Source: Microplitis mediator
Taxonomy: Eukaryota; Arthropoda; Insecta; Hymenoptera; Braconidae
Direction of reading: 5' to 3'
DNA length: 64,000 nt
Assembly: GCF_029852145.1 (NCBI RefSeq)
Contig: NC_079978.1
Span: 3,906,001-3,970,000, forward strand
Shown piece after piece: positions 47,234-56,834 of the stretch. The position numbers were made by a program, and so were the translations under genes. The notes under the pieces were generated by a model, which saw only the letters and a list, made by a program, of their open reading frames with translations, did no database searches and was not told the origin of the DNA. The first letter of the stretch is position 1, and each line of letters starts with the position of its first letter.

Positions 47234-48735
47234 TTAATCATAAGTACATTCGAGTTTAGCATTTATTTGTATACCATACTCAGGCTCTTGTTCTTCTTCT
47301 TGTTTAGATGATGATAAATCACGTACATCTTTGAAACTGCGACATTCCCGTAAAATTCCCACATCACCACGACACAAAATATTCCTAAATTTTATATCAA
47401 AACCAGCGTACCAGTCTTTCCAATAATTATACAAATTTTCAGCATCAATATCTTCAATTAATTCATTACATTTTTTTCTCAAGCTCAATAAATTTTTATA
47501 TACATTATTTTAATATCACATTTTTAAAAAATTATTTTCGTAAGGAAAAAGTATATAGTCGGGCAAATCTGAATATATACCGCATATATGAGACATATAT
47601 TCAATTTTGCCCGTATATATCCCGGATATATACTTTTTCCGTACAGGTTTGTCACTTACACTATAAAAAATCGGGAGAATTTGGAGTAATTACGGATTTT
47701 ATTCAAATCCGAATTCACTCCGTCACTCGGAGTTTCGGAGTTTAAAAAAAAATCACTCCGCATACGGAGTAAATAGGGAGTTTGTCTATTTAAATAAACT
47801 CCCTTTAGGAGTTAATTTCACTCCGAGGACATTCAATAAATAAACAGTCACCCGCTTTGCATTCACTCCGGATTTAACCTGCGTTCACTCCGCAAATTTT
47901 TTACAGTGTAAAAATAATAAATAAATAAAGACTTACTTTTTTTCCCATAAGTAATTGGCCGTAGATCCAATGAGAATAGAGCCCGGATAACTTTCGCCTA
48001 TATAACGTTCCCCATTAATTTCACGTAAACGATATCTAGATAAATAAATTTAAAAACAAGTAGACTAAATAGAAGGAATAGATTAAAAACTTAATTTAGA
48101 TGTTAATATATCAGCTGATTTACCGTACGAATGACTCATTGCATATAATTCCAAAAAGAATATGGACTTCGGTATTATTGAGCCATCGATCGGGTGACAG
48201 ATCATCATGTACATCAATTAAAGTTTTATTAATCTGTATAATAATTTTAAAAACCGCACACGTAGTTGGTGAATCATTCATAGACAGCATATATTAAGAG
48301 CCAAATACATAAAAGAAATAAAAAAACTGTATGTTAATTACAAAACTATATAATGGGTTGAATATGTACATGCGTATGAATAATATTAAATAAAACAGTG
48401 ACCTTATCGGCTATTGCGAGGCAAAGGCCACATCTAACGCACGCCGATGAAAATAACACGTCCTCAGCATCGTTAGTGTTACTATAAATTATTTTTTGTA
48501 CTATTCCGAACCTCATCAGTCCACAATTTTCGCAACAGCTATCGTGGTTTTCCTCATTTTTTTTATTCACTTTTTCTCCAATATCCGTTGATTTTTTAAG
48601 TACATCATCTTCGAGAGGTTTTGCTGCCCGTTTAAAGTATTTACATGCTGCTGGTTTATCAGCTAAATTATTGTTTGTATCAAATGACTCTACTTGTATA
48701 CAAAATGTAAATAAAAAAAATATAAAAATATACAT
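47234..48735 (-). CDS. Secreted cysteine-rich protein, possibly saposin/Canopy-like
   Basis: Exons 48,735-48,403; 48,233-48,124; 48,035-47,937; and a last exon beginning at 47,483 (or 47,477) and ending 47,234 give about 261-263 residues. A strong signal peptide (about 1-16) is followed by a charged linker and paired cysteines: CCENCG, then CVRCGLC, then single cysteines in ICNES, KCNEL, LCRGD and ECRSF. The spacing in the C-terminal half (C-x-LIEDID...WKDW...LC...C) resembles the saposin-like fold of Canopy proteins, ER chaperone co-factors. That similarity is weak, so the family is not secure; ERO1 was considered and not supported. The splice sites are GT-AG and phases fit. The gene converges on the receptor with 85 bp between stop codons. 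Confidence 0.6.
47659..47908. repeat. 250-bp MITE, ACTCC-repeat family
   Basis: CACTATAAAAAATCGGGAGA at the left, CGCAAATTTTTTACAGTG at the right, with ACTCCG and CGGAGT words throughout. It lies in the last intron of the cysteine-rich gene, ending about 30 bp from the splice donor (minus strand). Confidence 0.8.
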
Positions 48736-51169
48736 TTTTGTAAATAATTATTAAATGTAAATAAAAAAATTTGACAATCAACTAATTGCTTTGTGTATAG
48801 TAATTACCAAACTTCCCACTGTCTGTAAATTCTTCGAATTTCGAAATACTTTTTTAGTAAAATAAAAATTATTGTTATATTCTGTGTAATAATTTATGAT
48901 TCGAAAGAACTGTAGTATCGATTGATTTCAAATTTGTATTTGTCCCAATTGCATAGAAACATCTTTTCTGAAGGGGTCTAAAATTTTTCTTTAATAAATT
49001 AATAAATTTTACGGTGCATTACTCATTCTTGAGTACCGAGAGAAAAATAGTTTAGTTTTACGAAGACCGAAATCATGCATACAGATTTTCATTACTTGTC
49101 TAGATTAATGAAGGCCTGGGTAAAGAAAGGGACGAAAAAATTTTGTTTGCTTTAAAAATTTAAATAAAATAATTTGTAAAAGACGCAGTAACATAATTAA
49201 TTTTAAAAATGTGTGCAGACACTCTTATCACACTATTGCAATGGAAATTTTATTTTATACTTTTTCATTAATTAAAATAAAGTATTAAATGTCTAAAAAT
49301 GAAGCAGTGGCCACAAATGGTACTTCTACCCTAAGTCAACTATAAACAATTCTTTAATTTAAATTACTTGTTTAAAACAGAAAGAACACAAATTTCCTAG
49401 GACCAAAATCTGTGTGTCTTATTTAGGGTAAGAGCACCAGTACCCAGCCCCAAACCAATAGCCAGCCACCTCATGTTAAATTATATCTATATATATTTTG
49501 AGCCAACGTTAAAGTATAGGACCGGCTGACACTGGATAGGGGCTGGGTACTAGTGCTTTTACCCTCTATAAAAAATCTTGGCTTTAAGACAAAAAAAATT
49601 TGTCTTGTCCTTTCAAAAGACATCTTAAGGGGATACGCTATCGGACCTCTTTCTCACACTCAGAAAAATAAACGGGACTGTCTTTGTTGCACTCGTAGAG
49701 TAAATAAGAATTTTAAAACAATTTTCCTCGGAGACGAATTAGAATTTTTGAAAATATGAAATTTCTAGCTCTTTGTTAAGGTTTTAAAAAACGCTAAAGA
49801 CTCTCTATTTTAAGTTTCCAGTGTTTGTCCGTGAATTAAATTGAATTGAAAATTGGTTACCGTTACCCCTTAAGGGTCGGCAGTATTAAACAAGTTTTCG
49901 AATTTTACTTTTCTAATTACATTTTTAATAATTACGTCACTCGAATGATGAAAACCTTTCGAAAAAGTTTGTCTTTCACATTTTTTCAGAAGCTATAAAA
50001 ATTTATGTGATAACAATTGATTAATAAATTAAAAGAAAAGTAAAATTCAAAAATTCGTTTAGTACGGCCCGGCCTTAATGACATTTCAAAGTTGTCTCCG
50101 CTGGGCTCGTTTTTCCCGCGTAAAGCTGCCAATAAAACAGAATCCAACATAACCATACACAGATAATCCAAATCTAGGAACATTCAACTGTCAAAATAAA
50201 ATATCATTAAATTTTACACAGTTGGCCAAACTTAGTATTATTGATCTCACATTTTCTCTCACATCATACTCCACATCTTTACTCCGAAAATGTTAATGAC
50301 AAATATATATGTAATTTAAATAACGTGCGACATAATACAATAAACAAATGAAATAAAATTTCATACGTGAAAAAAAAAAGAAATATCATTTATTGGCATC
50401 GGTAAGTTTGCCTTGTCAACGACGATAAGCCCACAGAAAGGTCTCATTAATACGTAATTATTATTTACAAACTCATTAAACCTTCTGTCGTATTGACGCA
50501 CACATTTGCGTTACACGTAAACGTAAATATACCTGCCAGTGTATACATACATATATATACATACATACTTCTACTTCTGTACAAGTAAACATTGCACATT
50601 TGTTATATACGTGAATTTTTTTTTTTCTATGACAAGTGCGTTTAGTTATGAACTAAATACAAGTACACATGCACTTATAGTTATTTAACAAGTGTGCCTA
50701 ACATGGATTTTTAAATAACACGTTTTTAAAACAAGCTATATATGTACATATATATAATCAATTAATAATAAATAATGAATTGAACTGAATAAACTTATGA
50801 TGCCTATACGTAGGCATGATTCAATAACACTTTGCAAATTTAAACTGCAATTAATAATTTTAGTGTAAACTGAGTGTGGAGTGGATTTAAATATTTATTT
50901 TAAATTTAAATTGCACTATTATAATTTAAATGAATAATTACCCGGGACATTTTAAAATTTGAATAAATATTTTAATTTTATTTATAAAAGAGTTTTATTA
51001 ATATTGAGAGTTTGAGAGTTTAATTAATAAATTATTGGAGCGAATATTAATTGAACTTTAGATAAAATAATTAAATGTGGTAACAGGTGTGATCAAGTGT
51101 CATCAGGTGTGTTATCGTAGTGATAATAGTTGTATTGACAAGTAGATTGTTGCTGTTGGTGACTAAAAT
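48736..51169. other. Gene-free stretch including a 139-bp MITE and the PKA-R1 5' region
   Basis: No other gene is supported. It holds the MITE at 49,427-49,565, a fragment (about 49,260-49,345) matching the repeat at 55,834-56,011, and a repeat at 49,920-50,060 matching 11,000-11,150. 50,440-51,169 is repeat-free and likely carries the PKA-R1 promoter and 5' UTR. Confidence 0.5.
49427..49565. repeat. 139-bp perfect-type MITE, AGGGTAAGAGCACCAGTACC ends
   Basis: AGGGTAAGAGCACCAGTACC then CAGCCCC, inverted at the right as GGGGCTGGGTACTAGTGCTT then TTACCCT. The interior is also self-complementary (AGCCAGCC versus GGCTGACA). Confidence 0.85.
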
Positions 51170-54100
51170 ATGGCTGCCAATCTTGAAGAGGAGCAGAGTT
51201 TACGTGAATGTGAAGAATATGTCCAACGACACAACATCCAACAGGTTCTCAAAGATTGCATTGTTCAGTTATGTGTCGGCAGACCACAAAATCCGATTCC
51301 ATTTTTACGTGAATACTTTCAGAAACTCGAACGGGTGAGACTTTTTTATTTTTTCTCAGCAATACTTATGATACAGAAGTTAGCTGACGTCTAGTAATTT
51401 TAAGATTTTTTTAAAAACAACAAAAAAAAATATTTTAAAAAATTGCACCTATAGTTTTTTAAATTTTCTACATGTGCATATTTTCATTTTTTTTTATTTT
51501 ATAATTCAATCGTTCAAACAAAAAATCCAAAAATTGCTGATTGTCTGTCAACTTCAGAATCATTTAATACTTTGATGTTTAAATTTAAATGAGTGTGAAT
51601 GTAGCAGACGTCAGGTAAATTTAAAATTATAAATAAATATCGTAAACAATTTAAAAAATATTATTTATAAAAAATGCACTTGTTAATTTCAAAATTTTTT
51701 ATATTTTATTTTATTAATTATTTACTCTACTAATAATTTAAAATTTGCCTAATGTCTGCTACATTTACACTCATTTAAATTTATGATACTGAAGTTAACC
51801 GATGTCCAATAATTTAAAAAAAAATTTTTAAAATTGCACTCACAGCTTTTTTAATTTTCTACATGCGCATATTTTATTTTTCAATTTATTTGTTAAAAAA
51901 AAAAATCCGCAAACTTTTAATTGTCTGCAAACTTCAGGTTCATTTAAATTAAAATAAAATAGTCGTAGAGTAATTGAGATTAATTAAATTAAAACAACGG
52001 AGAGATAAATGTTTTATCATAAATTAATAATATCGACGTTAGTAGTAAAAGGTAAAACGAAATGCACGTGCGCGTGTCTCATACTCATACTAGTACTCTC
52101 ATCGCTGTCATCATCATCGTCACCATCGAGTATTACTTTACTTCCTATATGATATTATTATAATAATAATAATAGTAATAGTATATACATATGTTGTAAA
52201 GTTTTAAAATACACATATAGATGTATGTTATATGTCATGCAAATATGTGTTGTGATTATGATGATGATACTCGAGGACTATGTGTACTGTGTATAAGAGC
52301 AGCAAGAGGGTTTTACGGTTGTTGTGTATAGAACTTGTAGGGGATTGAAGGTCTAATCTTAGAATATGCTCGAAATATAACGAGTGACATGTTATATTAG
52401 CCAACAGCTATAATATCACACAAATAGAGAAGAGGGAGAAGAAGTGGTCGTCTGGTTTTATCGTAATAACATGAAAATATGGAAACGCGATTTTATATTT
52501 TTCCCTCCTTAGTGTCTTACTGCGTACAAGAGATAGTTTTATAAATATATAATAATAACAATTCAATAATAAGTTTATTTTATTTGTTAGAGTAATTTTC
52601 GTCGTATCAATTAGTACTGAATATACACAACACACATACACACACACACACAAAACGATACTTACTCAATTAAACTTTGTTCCAGTTAATTCAATTTCTC
52701 CTTAGTGTACACTACTTTATTTAATTAGTGAATCGTGTTACTGATATACTTGTGCTTCAGTGAAATTTTAAAAACTTATAATTTATATATTTTATTTATT
52801 GTTTAATAGTTTAATTGCTAATAATGAATGAGGTATAAATTATGATCCTGAAGTTAGCAGACAATTAGCAATTTTCGGATTTTTTTTTCAACAAGTCAAT
52901 TAAAAAAAAAAAAAAAAAAATAAAAAAATGCACAGGTGCAATTTTTTCAAATATTTTTTTTTTTATAATTTACTGTTTCAAGAGAAATCAAAAAATTATT
53001 AGACGTCGGCTAACTTCAGTATCATTATAAATTAATTTTAATTATTATAAATATTTATTTATATGAAAATGAATGTTATCTACTGTGGATCAATATAGGA
53101 ACAAGCGCACGATGCTAAACAACAGATTGCGACGAGCCCCGAGGACATTGAGGATCTTCCAGCGGGTCAACAAGGACCTCAAGTACCGCGGCGCCGAGGT
53201 GGAATATCTGCCGAGCCAGTGTCTGAAGAAGATGCTACGAGTTACGTCAAAAAAGTCGTGCCCAAAGATTACAAAACGATGGCTGCATTGAGCAAGGCCA
53301 TTGCCAAAAATGTTTTATTCGCACATCTTGATGAAAACGAAAGATCAGATATTTTTGACGCAATGTTTCCGGTAACTTTTTTGCCTGGAGAATCAATCAT
53401 TCGCCAAGGTAACTATATATTTTACAAGTATATTTTTATGAGAGCTGACCTTTCGACTTTATAGTAAAAGATGCACGTAATTTAATTTTATCTTAATGTG
53501 CACAGGCGACGAAGGAGATAATTTCTATGTAATTGATCAAGGAGAAGTGGATATATTTGTTAATGGTGAACTGGTTACGACAATTGGTGAGGGTGGCAGC
53601 TTTGGTGAATTGGCTTTGATCTATGGGACTCCACGTGCTGCAACAGTACGAGCTAAGACCGACGTTAAACTCTGGGGAATTGATCGCGACTCTTATCGAC
53701 GTATTCTCATGGGCTCTACAATCAGAAAAAGAAAAATGTATGAAGAATTTCTATCTAGAGTATCTATTCTTGGTGAGTTACAATTAGTTTATATAAATTA
53801 TCTTATTTTGCGTTACTAATTATAAAAGGACTTATATTTTTATGTCCTTTTGGCTTTACAAGGAGAGTTTAATTTAATATTGAAACTCCGAATTGTAGTG
53901 GATAGATTTAAATAAAATCCAGATCATTCCAAAATCACTCAGCTGAAAAAACAAACTCCCTCTTTACTTCATATGCAAAGTGATTTTTTTTTAAACTCCG
54001 GAACTTCAAGTGACGGAGTGAATTCAGATTAAATAAAATCCGTAATTACTCCGATTTCACTCCCAATTTTTCACGGTGTAGTACACGGAAAGATTTGAAC

Positions 54101-55004
54101 TCGACTGGTTACTGTTCTGCACCTGACTCAGTATGGTGCTGGAAAAAAATTCTCGATTATGGTGCATATCACTCAGTCAGGCTCCGCACAGTAATCAGTG
54201 TGGTGCTGCACCATAATCGAGAATTTTTTTCCAGCACCATACTAAGTCGGGTGCAGAACAGTAACCAGTCGGGTTCAAATCTTTCCGTGTAAACTCTAAA
54301 ATCAAACGGGCGTATAATTTTCTTTCATTGCCAATCGTTTTATCACCAAAATTTTTTTCCTAATTTTCAGCTATAGAATAATTCTACAATTCGATTAGCA
54401 ATAAAAAAAATGATGCGTTCTTTTGACTTGAAACTTGTGACTAAAGCCAAAAAGGCGTATAAAAGTATAAGACCTTTTGGAATTAGTTTAGTGTGGAATT
54501 TGTTTACATGGTAATTAATAATTATCGTTTTATTGTAGAATCGCTTGATAAGTGGGAGCGATTAACGGTGGCAGATGCCCTCGAGCCGGTTGTTTTTGAA
54601 GATGGTGAAACGATTGTGAGACAAGGAGAGCCTGGAGAAGATTTTTATATCATTGTTGAAGGAACGGCTGTTGTTCTTCAGCAGCGTAGCGAAGGAGAGG
54701 AACCAACAGAAGTTGGAAGACTTGGTCCTTCTGATTACTTCGGTAGTATAGATTAGTTGCAATTAAATTTATTGCGTGTGGAAAAAGTAAATGGATAATA
54801 GTAAAGTAATTTTTTTACGACTTTTCTGCAGGTGAGATCGCATTGTTGCTGGACAGGCCACGTGCAGCAACGGTGGTAGCTCGCGGTCCATTGAAATGCG
54901 TGAAACTGGACAGAGCACGCTTCGAGCGGGTCTTGGGGCTGTGCGCAGACATTCTCAAACGGAACATCACCCAGTATAATAGCTTTGTTTCACTATCTGT
55001 GTGA
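51170..55004 (+). CDS. Pka-R1: cAMP-dependent protein kinase type I regulatory subunit
   Basis: Exons 51,170-51,334; 53,099-53,408; 53,506-53,772; 54,539-54,742; 54,832-55,004 join to 372 residues, close to insect and vertebrate RI subunits. Residues about 10-60 form the dimerisation/docking domain, with C14 and C35 at the spacing of the RI inter-chain disulfides. R86-R87-R88-G-G-I-S is the pseudosubstrate; Gly instead of Ser at the phosphosite makes it a type I inhibitor. Two cyclic-nucleotide-binding domains follow, with the phosphate-binding cassettes GELALIYGTPRAA and GEIALLLDRPRAA. It holds the PKA catalytic subunit inactive until cAMP binds. All phases agree. Introns 1 and 3 are full of MITEs. 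Alternative 5' exons, common in this gene, are not visible. AATAAA lies at 55,048. Confidence 0.97.
51368..51563. repeat. MITE, ATGAT-CTGAAGTTAGC family (PKA-R1 intron 1)
   Basis: ATGATACAGAAGTTAGCTGA at the left and GTCTGTCAACTTCAGAATCAT at the right, inverted. It starts only about 30 bp after the splice donor. Confidence 0.75.
51589..51774. repeat. MITE, ATGAGTGTGAATGTAGCAGAC family (PKA-R1 intron 1)
   Basis: Left ATGAGTGTGAATGTAGCAGA and right TGTCTGCTACATTTACACTCAT are inverted; AAATTTAAAATT occurs just inside both ends. Other copies: 60,114, 60,328, and one end at 6,051 and 61,294. Confidence 0.8.
51783..51943. repeat. MITE, ATGAT-CTGAAGTTAGC family (PKA-R1 intron 1)
   Basis: ATGATACTGAAGTTAACCGA at the left, GTCTGCAAACTTCAGGTTCAT at the right. 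It lies 9 bp after the previous element, so two families sit side by side. Confidence 0.7.
52842..53025. repeat. MITE, ATGAT-CTGAAGTTAGC family (PKA-R1 intron 1)
   Basis: ATGATCCTGAAGTTAGCAGA and the inverse CGTCGGCTAACTTCAGTATCAT. Nearly the same sequence as the nested copy at 4,743-4,946. It ends about 70 bp before the exon-2 acceptor. Confidence 0.8.
53875..54079. repeat. MITE, ACTCC-repeat family, inverted
   Basis: Reverse-oriented relative to 47,659-47,908: it ends AATTACTCCGATTTCACTCC then CAATTTTTCACGGTG. The left terminus is poorly preserved, so the start is approximate. Confidence 0.65.
54082..54291. repeat. 210-bp near-perfect palindrome, TACACGGAAAGATTTGAAC ends
   Basis: The two halves match almost base for base, for example CAGTATGGTGCTGGAAAAAA against TTTTTTTCCAGCACCATACT. 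Only a short central segment (about CATATCACTCAGTCAGGC) departs. Expected to form a very stable hairpin in DNA or RNA. Confidence 0.92.
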
Positions 55005-55047
55005 ATTATGCATGAAACTTGAATGTTATATATACACTATTACGATA

Positions 55048-55053
55048 AATAAA
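55048..55053 (+). terminator. AATAAA poly-A signal of PKA-R1
   Basis: First AATAAA, 44 nt after the stop codon. A second candidate lies near 55,190. Confidence 0.5.
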
Positions 55054-55283
55054 TATATAAATCTTAATTATTAAAATTAAAAAATTCATTTATTATAGTT
55101 GTTATAATTTCTTATTTTATTAATATTTTCATTATTAATCTACATTGTGCATTGGTACCAAACTATATTGTCATGTTCGATGTCTGTAATAAAATATATA
55201 AATTAAATTAATTATTTTCTTTTTACTCTTTACTTTGTGTTTAAGTGTTAATTTTATAGCAAATGGTTATTAATTATTACTAT

Positions 55284-55649
55284 AAGGCCCAGTTTTTCAA
55301 ACCGAATTTATTTTTAATCCGGGTTTAAATTATTATTGCTGGTATATCTATATATTATTAATCCTCCTCGATCCTGACGCCCCATATAGGGGACAATTTT
55401 GCCAGGCTTGGCAACTAGCAGCTGTTGGCTGAACCATAAAAATAATTATTGCTACAGTTTTAAAATAGATTGCCTTAAAAACTATAAATTAGAAAAAAAA
55501 ATAAAATTTGTATGTTTGCGTTTTAAAAAGTCTACGAGTATACTTATAAATAATTATTCAAATAGCAAACAAAATGATGCCTCGGTACTGAGGAGGATAT
55601 AGATATACTAGCAATATTAATTTGAACCCAGTTTTAAAAACTGGCCCTA
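55284..55649. repeat. 366-bp TIR element, AGGCCCAGTTTTTCAAA type ends
   Basis: AAGGCCCAGTTTTTCAAACC at the left; AACCCAGTTTTAAAAACTGG then CCCT at the right. The inner arms GCTGGTATATCTATAT and ATATAGATATACTAGC are also inverted. Confidence 0.75.
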
Positions 55650-55833
55650 ATTGTTTAAATATTTTTTTAAAATCAGTGTCAATTTATGCCACAAGTATTT
55701 TTTAAATTTTGTTTATTAATTAATATTTAATTATGTAATGGGTAAAATAAATTTGTCAAGTTAAATTAATTAACAGTAAGGATCTAATTAGAAAATTTCA
55801 GTGGACTACGAGACATAGAGTTCGAAATTGATT

Positions 55834-56011
55834 ATAGGGTAGAGGTTCCGTTTTTGGCGACTTAATCATAATCAATTTTTTAAATATGTTTTAAAATATT
55901 TATATCCCACTATTAAAGTGAAAATTTTATTTTAGACTTTTTCATTAATTAAAATAAAGGATAAAATGTCCAAAAATGGAGCAGTGGCCACAAACGGTAC
56001 CTGTACCCTAT
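55834..56011. repeat. 178-bp MITE, ATAGGGTAGAGGTTCCGTTTTTGGC ends
   Basis: Inverted right end GCAGTGGCCACAAACGGTAC then CTGTACCCTAT. A partial copy of the right half lies at about 49,260-49,345. Confidence 0.7.
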
Positions 56012-56834
56012 CCATAAAATTATTAACAAATAGGTTGATCTACAATAGCCATAATAAATGGAACAAAAAATAGTTACATAAAATTGGCTACAAAAAAAAT
56101 TTCAAGTAAAAGCTTTGGAAAAATTAAAATTAAATTTTTTCTTTATTTTATTAAATAATTATAAATATTGAAAAAACATTTTTTATTACATGTAATAACA
56201 ATTAATTTACTAACTGCAATAAATTTAGTGTCGGCTTATTAAAATTTATTCAACTGAGATGTTAGACAAAATTTTATTTTAATTTCGTATTATTAATTAA
56301 TGACCTTTGCTAGTTCTGATTGATGAAGCACTACTTTAATTACAAGATTTGCATTACAAGATTTTTTTTTTCCTTAAAAATAATATTTAATTTTTTACGT
56401 AATTATTACAATTGATTTGAAGTAAGAACGTAATTTTTTTAAAACAATTTGCCATTGCGTCCACATTCTAGCTACTTAATAATTACACCAGTATTATTTT
56501 TGTTCTTATTTGTTATTTAATTGTTCTTTATATTTTACTATTAACACAAAAGCATAATTGCTACCAGATAGTATTTAAAAAAATATATTAAATATAATAA
56601 AAAATTATTGAACCTAAATAATACTGGCTTTAAGTTATTATTCAATAATTTTTACATTTTATTTATTATAATAATATAATATATTATTATAATTACAAGA
56701 GTGAGAATGTGAGCCATAAAAAATATAAACTCCGATTTTTTAATTTAATAATGAAAATTTCGCAGTAATTGTCGCGAGAATTATTATTATACAAACAGAT
56801 GTTATATGCTGATATTAAGTGTGCGTATATAATT

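Larger units (their letters stand above)
53822..54486. repeat. 665-bp outer TIR element hosting two other MITEs (PKA-R1 intron 3)
   Basis: TATAAAAGGACTTATATTTT...CCTTTTGGCTTTA at the left; inverted at the right as TAAAGCCAAAAAGGCGTATA...AGACCTTTT. Between the ends sit the ACTCC-family MITE (53,875-54,079) and a 210-bp palindrome (54,082-54,291). Together they fill nearly the whole intron. Confidence 0.75.
55005..56834. other. Convergent spacer between PKA-R1 and PHAX
   Basis: Beyond the 3' UTRs it holds two fold-backs (55,284-55,649 and 55,834-56,011). 56,012-56,660 is AT-rich with nothing recognised. A minus-strand AATAAA at 56,662-56,667 could end the PHAX transcript. Confidence 0.5.

Noticed and set aside
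47234..48735. ERO1-like thiol oxidase
   Set aside because: It has paired cysteines and a signal peptide but is far too short, and the FAD-binding part and active-site CxxCxxC context are missing.
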